Source: an uncultured bacterium (GTDB taxonomy: Bacteria; Cloacimonadota; Cloacimonadia; Cloacimonadales; Cloacimonadaceae). From it: 63,788 nucleotides of DNA. The translations under genes were made by a program, and so were the position numbers. Shown here one piece after another: positions 7,517-15,355 of the stretch (positions are counted from its first letter, which is position 1; the number at the start of each line of letters is the position of its first letter). Where the stretch lies: positions 1-63,788 of the forward strand of contig CALLHY010000007.1 in NCBI GenBank assembly GCA_938009275.1. The letters run 5' to 3'. Under the pieces are notes generated by a model that did not search any database, was not told the origin of the DNA, and saw only the letters and a list, made by a program, of their open reading frames with translations.

Positions 7517-7720
7517 ATGCCAAGAATGACGGTTGACCCAAACTATTGTAAAGGCTGTGGTCTTTGCATTGCTGCTTGCCCGAAGAAGATTATCCGCTTC
7601 TCGGAAAACATCAATGCCAAGGGCTATAATTATGCCGAATGTTTTGAGCAGGAAAAATGCATTGCCTGCAAGATGTGTTATGTAACTTGCCCCGATGTGG
7701 CAATTACAATCGAAAAGTGA
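7517..7720 (+). CDS. vorD: 2-oxoacid:ferredoxin oxidoreductase, delta (ferredoxin) subunit
   Basis: This is a 67-residue ferredoxin with two 4Fe-4S motifs, CKGCGLCIAACP and CIACKMCYVTCP. It is the electron-carrying subunit of a four-subunit pyruvate/2-oxoacid oxidoreductase. The ATG at 7517 has GAGGAG 6-11 nt upstream and begins at MPRMTVDPNYC. A frame open to 7445 gives an unlikely extension. The vorB start lies 7 bp downstream. It passes electrons from the TPP/iron-sulfur centre to soluble ferredoxin. Confidence 0.92.
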   Translation: MPRMTVDPNYCKGCGLCIAACPKKIIRFSENINAKGYNYAECFEQEKCIACKMCYVTCPDVAITIEK

Positions 7721-7727
7721 GGTGGAG

Positions 7728-8810
7728 ATGTCCAAAATATTAATGAAAGGTAACGAAGCCGTAGCCGAGGCTGCTATCCGAAGCGGTTGCAGATTGTATT
7801 TTGCCTATCCCATCACCCCCCAAAGTGAATTGATAGAATACATGGCCAAGATGATGCCTAAAGTGGGAGGATGCTTCCTCCAGGCCGAAAGCGAAGTTTC
7901 TGCCATCAATATGGTCTATGGTGCCGCTGGCTCGGGAAAAAGAGTAATGACTTCTTCATCTTCCCCCGGCATTTCCCTAAAGATGGAAGGGATTTCTTAC
8001 CTCGCCGGAGCAGAACTCCCCTGCGTTGTGGTGAATGTTCAGCGTGGTGGCCCTGGTCTTGGTGATATCCAACCTGCTCAGGGCGACTATTTCCAAGCTA
8101 CCAAGGGCGGTGGTCATGGTGACTATCGCACTATAGTACTTGCACCAAATTCTGTTCAGGAATTTGCCGATATGGCAAGCGAAGCCTTTGATCTTGCCGA
8201 CAAATACCGTACCCCTGTAATGATTCTTGCCGATGGTATGCTGGGACAAATGATGGAGCCCGTAGAATTCAAAACTCCCAAAACACCAGAGGAAATGGAA
8301 GAACTGGACAAACAACATAACTCATGGTGCATCTGTCCCAATGAAGATGGCGACAAGAAGCATCATCATGAGATTAATTCTCTGGAGATAGACCCATACG
8401 TTTTGGAGAAACACGTTAATGATCTCTATGCCAAGTATGCAGTTATTGAAGATAAAGAAACCCGCTACGAGACCTATAATGTATCAGACGATAATGAAAT
8501 CCTCTGTGTAGCCTGGGGCACCTCCAGCCGTATTGTTAAATCAGCCATCAATGAGCTCAAAGCTGAAGGTAAGAGCATTGGCCTCATTCGTCCGATTACC
8601 GTTTGGCCATATCCCACAGAAGCCGTGAAAAAAGCAATCGGCAAAAAAGTGAAGAAGGTTTATGTATTTGAACTGAACACAGGTCAGATGCTTGATGATG
8701 TAAAGATAGCCGTAGAAGGAAAAGTCCCAGTTGATTTCTGGGGCAAAGTTGGCGGTATAGTATTTACACCCGCAGAGATAAAAGCCAAGCTTGAAGCTTG
8801 TTTTAAGTAA
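7728..8810 (+). CDS. vorB: 2-oxoacid:ferredoxin oxidoreductase, alpha subunit (VorB-like)
   Basis: This 360-residue protein resembles VorB (3-methyl-2-oxobutanoate:ferredoxin oxidoreductase alpha subunit). It starts MSKILMKGNEAVAEAAIRSG and contains YFAYPITPQSELIEYMAK, MTSSSSPGISLKMEGISYLA and ADKYRTPVMILADGMLGQMM. The start at 7728 has GGTGGAG directly upstream. Residues 1-200 are the pyrimidine-binding domain and the C-terminal part is the transketolase-C-like domain. The complex oxidatively decarboxylates a 2-oxoacid to an acyl-CoA with reduction of ferredoxin. Branched-chain 2-oxoacids are the likely substrates by family resemblance, but 2-oxoglutarate cannot be excluded. Confidence 0.92.
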   Translation: MSKILMKGNEAVAEAAIRSGCRLYFAYPITPQSELIEYMAKMMPKVGGCFLQAESEVSAINMVYGAAGSGKRVMTSSSSPGISLKMEGISYLAGAELPCVVVNVQRGGPGLGDIQPAQGDYFQATKGGGHGDYRTIVLAPNSVQEFADMASEAFDLADKYRTPVMILADGMLGQMMEPVEFKTPKTPEEMEELDKQHNSWCICPNEDGDKKHHHEINSLEIDPYVLEKHVNDLYAKYAVIEDKETRYETYNVSDDNEILCVAWGTSSRIVKSAINELKAEGKSIGLIRPITVWPYPTEAVKKAIGKKVKKVYVFELNTGQMLDDVKIAVEGKVPVDFWGKVGGIVFTPAEIKAKLEACFK

Positions 8811-8822
8811 GGAGGTAACCCA

Positions 8823-9572
8823 ATGGAAATTATTGCAAAACGTCCCGAATCATTAACTAAAACACCCTTTACTTACTGCCCCGGCTGCTTGCATGGCGTT
8901 GCCCACCGCTTGGTAGCCGAAGCCATAGAAGAATTTGGTCTCACCAACCATATGACTGGTGTTGCACCGGTTGGCTGCTCTGTTTTTGCCTACAAGTTCT
9001 TTAATTTCGACATGGCGCAGGCGGCTCATGGTCGTGCTCCTGCCGTTGCTACAGGCATGAAACGTGCCCGCCCCGACATGCATGTATTCACCTACCAGGG
9101 TGATGGAGACCTTGCCGCGATTGGTACTGCCGAGATAGTTCATGCTGCAAACCGTGGCGAACATATCAGCGTGTTTTTCGTAAACAACGCTATTTACGGC
9201 ATGACCGGCGGACAAATGGCACCAACCACATTGCCCAACATGAAAACAACCACCAGCCCCTATGGCCGAAACACCGATGATATAGGACACCCAATAAGAG
9301 TAAGCGAACTGCTTGCCACATTAGTTGCTCCATATTACATTGAACGAGTTTCCCTGCTATCTCCTGCCGATATTCTAAAAGCTAAGAAAGCAGTTAGCAA
9401 GGCAATCCAATACAACAAAGAAGGCCGAGGCTTCACCTTTGTAGAACTTATAAGCACTTGCCCCACTAACTGGGGAATTGATCCCATAAAGTCCAGGGAT
9501 TGGGCTAAAGAGAACATGCTACCCTTCTTCAAAGTAGGATGCCTGCGTGATAAAGGCGAGGGAGTAGAATAA
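8823..9572 (+). CDS. vorA: 2-oxoacid:ferredoxin oxidoreductase, beta (TPP) subunit
   Basis: This 249-residue subunit binds thiamine diphosphate. The TPP motif GDGDLAAIGTAEIVHAANR is followed by VFFVNNAIYGMTGGQMAPTT, typical of the beta subunits. The N-terminal TYCPGCLHGVAHRL carries the conserved CxxC-type segment. AAGGAGG lies 6 nt before the start. It is third in the vorDBAC order and its stop overlaps the start of vorC (TAATG). Confidence 0.92.
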   Translation: MEIIAKRPESLTKTPFTYCPGCLHGVAHRLVAEAIEEFGLTNHMTGVAPVGCSVFAYKFFNFDMAQAAHGRAPAVATGMKRARPDMHVFTYQGDGDLAAIGTAEIVHAANRGEHISVFFVNNAIYGMTGGQMAPTTLPNMKTTTSPYGRNTDDIGHPIRVSELLATLVAPYYIERVSLLSPADILKAKKAVSKAIQYNKEGRGFTFVELISTCPTNWGIDPIKSRDWAKENMLPFFKVGCLRDKGEGVE

Positions 9573-10111
9573 TGAAAGCTGAACTTATTTGTGCCGGATT
9601 TGGTGGACAAGGTGTGCTGACAATTGGCAAATTTATCGCCAAAGCAGGAATGAAAGAAGGCAAGAATGTTTCCTGGTTACCATCTTATGGCCCTGAGATG
9701 CGTGGCGGAACCGCCAATGTATCCACAGTAGTTTCAGACGAGCCAATTGCTTCCCCCATAGTTAGTTTTCCCGATATTCTTGTAGCGTTAAACCAGCCAT
9801 CCATCGACAAGTTTGGACCAAGTGTACGCGAAAATGGTGTGCTGATTATAAATTCTAACATGTGTCCTCACGGATGTAAGAGAACTGACGTTCAGATAAT
9901 ATCCGCCCCGATGAGCGATATTGCAGCCGAGATTGGCAGTCCCATGGTGTTAAACATGATAGCCATTGGAATAATAATCGGGAAAACCGGACTGATTAAA
10001 TACGAAACCATGGAAGAAGACCTCACATCCTTCATGAAAGCTAAAAACCCAGAATTACTGGAAAAGAACCTGATTGCCATCAAGCGTGGCATAGAACTGG
10101 GAAAGCAATAA
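9572..10111 (+). CDS. vorC: 2-oxoacid:ferredoxin oxidoreductase, gamma subunit
   Basis: This 179-residue gamma subunit starts MKAELICAGFGGQGVLTIG and contains WLPSYGPEMRGGTANVSTVV and FPDILVALNQPS, all diagnostic of the POR/KOR/VOR gamma domain that contributes to CoA binding. Its ATG overlaps the vorA stop by one base, so the two are translationally coupled. It is the last gene of the complex. A weak inverted repeat follows before the next gene. Confidence 0.92.
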   Translation: MKAELICAGFGGQGVLTIGKFIAKAGMKEGKNVSWLPSYGPEMRGGTANVSTVVSDEPIASPIVSFPDILVALNQPSIDKFGPSVRENGVLIINSNMCPHGCKRTDVQIISAPMSDIAAEIGSPMVLNMIAIGIIIGKTGLIKYETMEEDLTSFMKAKNPELLEKNLIAIKRGIELGKQ

Positions 10112-10127
10112 TCCAGTAGTATCCCAT

Positions 10128-10188
10128 CATAGAGGGTTAGCGAGTTAACCGGATGTGTATGTAAGCCCGTTGATTCGTTAACCCTTGT
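10128..10188 (+). terminator. Weak inverted repeat after vorC
   Basis: AGGGTTAGCG and CGTTAACCCT can pair with one mismatch across about 30 nt and are followed by the T-rich TGTTTGTATTTG. It may be a weak terminator or RNA-processing site between vorC and the next gene. The pairing is imperfect. Confidence 0.3.
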
Positions 10189-10214
10189 TTGTATTTGCAT
10201 AAAAGGAGACTATT

Positions 10215-11006
10215 ATGACGATGATAACTATTGCCTCATACGCTAATATCTTCGAAGCTGAACTGGCGAAAAGCATGCTGGAAGACTTCGGATTTGAAGT
10301 AGTTCTGCTAAATGAACGCATGATGTCTATGTACAGCTCTATAGCCGGAGATATGTATATGATAGAGCTTCAAGTAGACGAAGAAAAGCAGGAAGAAGCA
10401 AAGCGCATATTAACAGAACTGGAAGACTCAGACTACCTGAACCAGATATTAAAAAGTGAATCAGCATTGCTAAGCGGACATTTCCAACTCACCTCCGGTA
10501 AACACAGTGCGAATTATATCGAGAAGATACGCCTTCTACAAAATCCCGAGGCAACAAACAACGTATGCAAAAGACTGGCAAAAAGATTGGAAGACTATGA
10601 TTTTGACTGCATTGTGGGGCCTGCCTATGGCGGCATTGTATTGGCCTTTCAAACCGCCTACCTGATGGGAAAATCATTCATCTTCACCCAGCGCAAAGAT
10701 GGTGAAATGAGCATTCGTAGTGGTTTCGACCTATCTAATGTAAAACGGGTTGCCATTATTGAAGACATACTATCAACCGGTGGAAGCGTTAACGAAGTAA
10801 TAACTTGTCTCCAAAAAAGTAACTTAGAGATTGCCGTTATTGGAGTAATAGTAGATAGGAGCGGGGGAAAACTGGATTTTCCTGCACCCCTCGAAAGCCT
10901 GCTCTGCCTCGAAATACCCGCCTGGGAAGCCGATGAATGTGAGCTGTGCAAGAATGGCATACCACTTCATAAACCCGGCAGCAGTGATAAGACAGTCACT
11001 CCATAG
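10215..11006 (+). CDS. pyrE: DUF2007 - orotate phosphoribosyltransferase fusion
   Basis: Residues 1-70 (ITIASYANIFEAELAKSMLE, GDMYMIELQVDEEKQEEA) look like a DUF2007 'putative signal transducing' domain. Residues 75-263 are a type I phosphoribosyltransferase with orotate-type features: SGHFQLTSGKHSANYIEKI, VGPAYGGIVLAF, and the PRPP loop VAIIEDILSTGGSV at 179-192. The enzyme would convert orotate and PRPP to OMP in pyrimidine synthesis. AAGGAG stands 8 nt before the ATG and there is no second start at the domain border. The fusion is unusual. The small domain might sense or position a ligand, but nothing in the sequence shows its role. Confidence 0.85.
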   Translation: MTMITIASYANIFEAELAKSMLEDFGFEVVLLNERMMSMYSSIAGDMYMIELQVDEEKQEEAKRILTELEDSDYLNQILKSESALLSGHFQLTSGKHSANYIEKIRLLQNPEATNNVCKRLAKRLEDYDFDCIVGPAYGGIVLAFQTAYLMGKSFIFTQRKDGEMSIRSGFDLSNVKRVAIIEDILSTGGSVNEVITCLQKSNLEIAVIGVIVDRSGGKLDFPAPLESLLCLEIPAWEADECELCKNGIPLHKPGSSDKTVTP

Positions 11007-11019
11007 AGAAAACCAAGCA

Positions 11020-12462
11020 ATGCCCAGAATAAGAATAGTATCCCAAACAGGGGAGCAAACAAATAGCATCCTGGATGCCCTTCGTTTCTTTAGGATTCCC
11101 GATGATGTAAACTGCGTCATTCACTATGTTAACGACCATGACAAATCAATAATCCAGCCCGAAAACCAAACCCGTCTCATAATTCAACCAGCAGAAAGCC
11201 TGGAGGAAATTGCATCATTGCCTTTTGCTGCTTCAGACTTTTTAGTATTTGCAGATATCGCTACTTACGATGATTATTGTGTGCATAAGATGAATGCTTC
11301 GTCCACCCTCTGTGTTCACAACGATGCCGCTTTGCTCTTAACAGATATCCCCCGGGATTCTAGCGCACCAAAGCTAAAGCTATGCTGCCTTGCCAATGAG
11401 TATTATGATACATTTGGCACCGATGCAGTTTACCGTGACTTCAATGAATACCTAGCATCCAAAAGCCCGGATGAAGTACTGGCCACCAATAATCCCAATC
11501 TTATTCAAGCTCTCACCAGCGTCGATAGCATAAACTGGGATATTCATCATTATATGCAGAATGCTATAAATCTGATGCTGATTCCGGGCAAGCCCAATGC
11601 TCACTTACTTCGTTACCGTTTATCCCAAGCACTCATACTGGTTTACGAGCCAAAACCCCACAGCCTTGCAACCATCAGGAAAGTTCGTGAGCAATGCATT
11701 CATTCCTATTCATTCTTTGCGGATAAGTACGACGAATACATGTCTCATGTTGCATACGACAAGTGGGTTAGCAAAATCAGGCTTTGGTTCAAGCAGTATA
11801 GTAGCAGGGAGCTATCAAGATTAATTGAGCTTGCCTGTGGAACGGCAAACATCTCTACCAGATTTGTCTTTGATGGATTGCATGTAGATGCCTGCGATCT
11901 ATCTGCCGAAATGCTGGCAGTAGCCGATACAAAGCCTTTTAAGCCCAATCTATACCAAGCCTCCCTTACCGACCCCATCCCAGGAAGGAACTACGATCTT
12001 GCCTTGTGCATGTTCGACAGTGTGAACTACCTTACCAAAAGCAAACAGGTTTCCACGATGTTGCAGGAAGTTTACACCGCTCTTGCAGAAGGGGGATTGT
12101 TCATTTTTGATATCTCGACGCTGTTTAATAGTGAAGAGAACTTTGCCGACACTTGCAGCCTGACTCATTCGAATGAATCATACATGGTTCATCAAGCCTG
12201 GTTCGAGCCGGTTCGCAACAAGCAAAGCTCTGCTTTAACCAGCTTCAGCAAAGGCTTCATAGGCTACAGTTACCAATATGAATTGCATGAGCAAAGAGTG
12301 TATATGTGTGCTGACCTGATAAACCTGATTCACAAATCCGAATTCAAGCTAAAGGCCATTCACAACTCCGAGAGCAAGGTAAACTTATACCCAAAGCATA
12401 TCGGCGGAGTAGATGACAAATTTGCCCGGCTATTCTTCGTGCTAAAGAAAGAGGTTCATTGA
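11020..12462 (+). CDS. SAM-dependent methyltransferase with unknown N-terminal domain
   Basis: Residues from about 230 to 480 form a class I methyltransferase: YSFFADKYDEYMSHVAYDKW, the SAM motif LIELACGTANIST, an acidic strand VDACDLSAEML, and ALAEGGLFIFDISTLFN. The first 230 residues (PRIRIVSQTGEQTNSILDAL...) match nothing I recognise. The substrate is unknown. The ATG at 11020 lies 13 bp after the pyrE stop, and a longer frame runs back into pyrE. The stop overlaps the TTG start of rnhB, suggesting one transcript with pyrE and rnhB. Confidence 0.78.
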   Translation: MPRIRIVSQTGEQTNSILDALRFFRIPDDVNCVIHYVNDHDKSIIQPENQTRLIIQPAESLEEIASLPFAASDFLVFADIATYDDYCVHKMNASSTLCVHNDAALLLTDIPRDSSAPKLKLCCLANEYYDTFGTDAVYRDFNEYLASKSPDEVLATNNPNLIQALTSVDSINWDIHHYMQNAINLMLIPGKPNAHLLRYRLSQALILVYEPKPHSLATIRKVREQCIHSYSFFADKYDEYMSHVAYDKWVSKIRLWFKQYSSRELSRLIELACGTANISTRFVFDGLHVDACDLSAEMLAVADTKPFKPNLYQASLTDPIPGRNYDLALCMFDSVNYLTKSKQVSTMLQEVYTALAEGGLFIFDISTLFNSEENFADTCSLTHSNESYMVHQAWFEPVRNKQSSALTSFSKGFIGYSYQYELHEQRVYMCADLINLIHKSEFKLKAIHNSESKVNLYPKHIGGVDDKFARLFFVLKKEVH

Positions 12463-13061
12463 CCTCTTCCCTATTTGAAAACGACTTTGCAGTTCTTACT
12501 TCACATCCCACCATATCCGGGATAGACGAAGCAGGCAGGGGTGCTTTGGCAGGACCGGTAGTAATTGCAGCGGTTCGTCTGAACTACGATATACCAATTT
12601 ACGGCCTGAACGATTCTAAGTTACTTAGCTCTAAAAAGCGGGAAGAACTATATGATATTATTACCTCCACCGCATTGGATTACCAGATAGTAGAAATATC
12701 AAACCAGGAGATAGACCACATAAACATCCGCCAGGCATCAATCCTTGGATTCCAGCAGGCTTATGAGAAACTGAGTGTGCCAACCTTCTGCTTAATAGAT
12801 GGCAGGGATATCCCTCCCCGCCTGCTGTATAAAGCCCAAGCGGTTATAAAGGGTGACAGGCTTCATGCCTGCATCGCTGCTGCTTCCATTCTGGCAAAAG
12901 TTCATCGTGATAGACTGATGGAATCATACTCGGCAATCTACCCAGAATACGGCTTCGAATCGCATAAGGGCTATGGAACGGAGCATCATTGCCGGATGCT
13001 TCACAGCTTTGGCCGCTGTGCTATACACCGCCAAACTTTTAAGTACCCTAACTGCGTATAG
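12459..13061 (+). CDS. rnhB: Ribonuclease HII
   Basis: This 200-residue protein removes ribonucleotides and RNA primers from RNA-DNA hybrids. It has the RNase HII signatures GIDEAGRGALAGPVV (two catalytic acids), GLNDSKLLSSKKRE, LIDGRDIP and IAAASILAKVHRDRLM, then YGFESHKGYGT. Length is typical. The start is a TTG at 12459 that overlaps the previous stop (TTGA). The next 285 bp carry no gene but a long palindrome. Confidence 0.95.
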   Translation: MTSSLFENDFAVLTSHPTISGIDEAGRGALAGPVVIAAVRLNYDIPIYGLNDSKLLSSKKREELYDIITSTALDYQIVEISNQEIDHINIRQASILGFQQAYEKLSVPTFCLIDGRDIPPRLLYKAQAVIKGDRLHACIAAASILAKVHRDRLMESYSAIYPEYGFESHKGYGTEHHCRMLHSFGRCAIHRQTFKYPNCV

Positions 13062-13123
13062 TTATTCTGATATTAACTATGTCATCATCATCGACAGCAT
13101 ATTCACAACGATCTTGTTCCATG

Positions 13124-13184
13124 CCTGCTGCTTCCTTGCTGCTATCCTGTATTCGATACAGGATAGCAGCAAGGAAGCAGCAGG
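13124..13184. repeat. 61-bp near-perfect palindrome (29-bp arms)
   Basis: The arms 13124-13152 and 13156-13184 are fully complementary, with a 3-base loop (TCG). The arm reads CCTGCTGCTTCCTTGCTGCT then ATCCTGTAT. It lies in the 285-bp gap between rnhB and hydF. A T-run does not follow closely on the plus strand, so it is not a standard terminator. Its TGCTTCCTT core recurs in hairpins at 28807-28911 and near 54357-54366. It could be an interspersed palindromic element or a very stable RNA hairpin. Confidence 0.85.
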
Positions 13185-13346
13185 GAAGCCTTTAGTTATC
13201 AGAGAGATTGCGATGCAATAGTTGGCAGATGTTCTGAGACATACCAATAGCGGCAATGTATTAATAGCGTGTCATATAAGAAAGAACTTGACTGATAGCC
13301 TGCATTTACGGTTAATGGAACAACATAATGATATTCAGGAGGGAAG

Positions 13347-14567
13347 ATGAGCTCCACTCCCCGTGGCGAGAGATTGATTATCGCCTTAATCGGCAAACGC
13401 AATGCCGGCAAGTCCAGCTTGATAAATGCTTTAACCGGGCAAGAGATTGCCATTGTATCCAATATCCCCGGAACCACTACTGATCCGGTGGACAAACACT
13501 ATGAATTGCTTCCTTTGGGTCCCGTTACCTTCTATGATACAGCAGGTGTCGATGACACCGGAGAGCTTGGTGAGAAGAGGGTGAATGCAACCCGCAAGAT
13601 ATTGTATCGAGCCGACATCGTGATATTTGTGAATGATGGCAAAGAATTTGAAGAAGCCGAGTCAGCTATGCTGAGCCGCATTATTGAGATGGAAATTCCC
13701 ATGGTAGTTGTTTTTAACAAGAATGATATAAATGAGTGCAGTGAATATAACATAAACTTCTGTGAATCCCTCGATATGCCCTATGTTAAGGTCTCCACAA
13801 TAACTAAAGAGGGTGTGCTTGCCTGCAAAGAAGAGATTATACGCCTGGCACCCAAATACTTAAAAGAAAACCGCATCCTATGTGGCGACTTAGTGAAACC
13901 GCTCGATAGGGTAATATTGGTTGCTCCCATCGATTCCGCTGCACCCAAGGGCAGATTGATTTTGCCGCAAGTGCAAGTACTGCGTGATCTGATGGATCAC
14001 GATGCCATTGTTACTGTAGTAAAAGAAACCGAGCTTTTAGCTTCACTTAACATGACAAAGGAACTTCCTCAATTAGTGATTACCGACAGCCAGGCCATTG
14101 AACAGGTTAATGCCGAAGTACCAGCCGATGTAGAAGTAACCACCTTTTCTGTGCTATTCGCACGTTATAAAGGCGAAATGGATATCCTGCTGGAGGGAAT
14201 TGACAAGATTAACCACCTTCAAGATGGCGATAAAGTTTTAATAGCAGAAGCTTGTTCTCATCATGTGCAGAAAGATGATATTGGCAGAGTTAAACTGCCA
14301 AAATGGATAAGCGAGTTTACAGGCAAGAAGCTGATCTTTGAAACCTACGCTGGACACGACTTTCCAGATAACTTAGAGGACTATGCCGTTTGTGTTCATT
14401 GTGGAGCGTGCATGATTAATCCCATGGAGATGAATCGCAGAATATTGGAATGCCATCGTCGTGGTGTTCCCATAACGAATTATGGCATGTGTATCTCTAT
14501 GGTTCAGGGTGTACTGGATCGCGTTGTTTATCCCCTAAAAAAAGCTACGCTTAAGGCTAAGACATGA
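13347..14567 (+). CDS. hydF: [FeFe]-hydrogenase H-cluster maturation GTPase HydF
   Basis: This 406-residue protein has an N-terminal TrmE-like GTPase domain (IGKRNAGKSSLINALTG P-loop, GTTTDPVDK, DTAGVDD) and a C-terminal iron-sulfur scaffold with EACSHH and VHCGACMINPMEM, which supply the cluster cysteines. HydF carries the 2Fe subcluster made by HydE and HydG to apo-hydrogenase. HydE, HydG and the hydrogenase are not in the window. AGGAGGGAAG precedes the ATG. Its stop overlaps the next ATG (ATGA). Presence of HydF implies hydrogen metabolism in the organism. Confidence 0.95.
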   Translation: MSSTPRGERLIIALIGKRNAGKSSLINALTGQEIAIVSNIPGTTTDPVDKHYELLPLGPVTFYDTAGVDDTGELGEKRVNATRKILYRADIVIFVNDGKEFEEAESAMLSRIIEMEIPMVVVFNKNDINECSEYNINFCESLDMPYVKVSTITKEGVLACKEEIIRLAPKYLKENRILCGDLVKPLDRVILVAPIDSAAPKGRLILPQVQVLRDLMDHDAIVTVVKETELLASLNMTKELPQLVITDSQAIEQVNAEVPADVEVTTFSVLFARYKGEMDILLEGIDKINHLQDGDKVLIAEACSHHVQKDDIGRVKLPKWISEFTGKKLIFETYAGHDFPDNLEDYAVCVHCGACMINPMEMNRRILECHRRGVPITNYGMCISMVQGVLDRVVYPLKKATLKAKT

Positions 14568-15355
14568 GAGTATCAGTAGCGCAGTTCTGTCCCATGCTAT
14601 TATCTTTGGACACTAACCTTGCTAAGATGGAAACAATGTGCCATGGTTTGGACACAGACCTGATAGTATTCCCCGAGTTGGCTACCTGCGGCTATCTCTT
14701 TAGCAGCATAGAAGATGCCTTTAGCGTTGCAGAAAGGATGCCAGAGGCTAAGTCCTACCAGATGTTTTCCCGCATTGCCATGCAGCAGAATACGTCCATA
14801 GTATATGGCTTTGCAGAGCTTGATAAGGATAAGGTATACAATTCTGCAGCACTCATCAATCCCGATGGCAGCTATTATGTGTATAGAAAAATACATCTAT
14901 TCGACAGAGAGAAACTATTCTTCAGCCCCGGTGATATCCCTTTTGCTGTACATGAGGCTAAAGATAGAGTAAAGATTGGTATGATGATCTGCTTCGATTG
15001 GCAATTTCCCGAAGCGGCACGCAGTTTAGCGCTTGCCGGTGCTCAGATAATATGCCACCCTACCAATCTGGTGCTTCCCTGGTGCCAGGCTGCGATGAAA
15101 GTACGCTCCTTGGAAAACCGAGTATATAGCATTACTTCAAACCGCACAGGCAATGAAAGAAATAATGAAGCTGAGGTCAGTTTCACCGGTTGCAGCCAGA
15201 TATTAAGCACTATCGGAGATGAATTGGCGAAGCTAAACGCCACAGAGGAAGGTATTGCCACTGTCGAAATAGATGCCAATGCAGCACAAAACAAACGGGT
15301 AACTGATCGAAACAACGCATTTACCGATAGACGGCCGGAGCTGTATAGACTGTGA
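14564..15355 (+). CDS. Carbon-nitrogen hydrolase (nitrilase superfamily)
   Basis: This 263-residue amidase has the superfamily triad: E38 in VFPELATCGY, K109 in YRKIHLFD and C143 in MMICFDWQFPE. Length is typical of single-domain members such as omega-amidase or N-carbamoyl-putrescine amidase. The substrate cannot be read from the sequence. It is coupled to hydF by a 4-bp overlap and to ligA by a GTGA overlap, so it sits inside an operon of unrelated functions. Confidence 0.88.
   Translation: MRVSVAQFCPMLLSLDTNLAKMETMCHGLDTDLIVFPELATCGYLFSSIEDAFSVAERMPEAKSYQMFSRIAMQQNTSIVYGFAELDKDKVYNSAALINPDGSYYVYRKIHLFDREKLFFSPGDIPFAVHEAKDRVKIGMMICFDWQFPEAARSLALAGAQIICHPTNLVLPWCQAAMKVRSLENRVYSITSNRTGNERNNEAEVSFTGCSQILSTIGDELAKLNATEEGIATVEIDANAAQNKRVTDRNNAFTDRRPELYRL

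Noticed and set aside
13347..14567. Hydrogenase gene cluster
   Set aside because: Only HydF is present; HydE, HydG and structural hydrogenase genes are not in the window.
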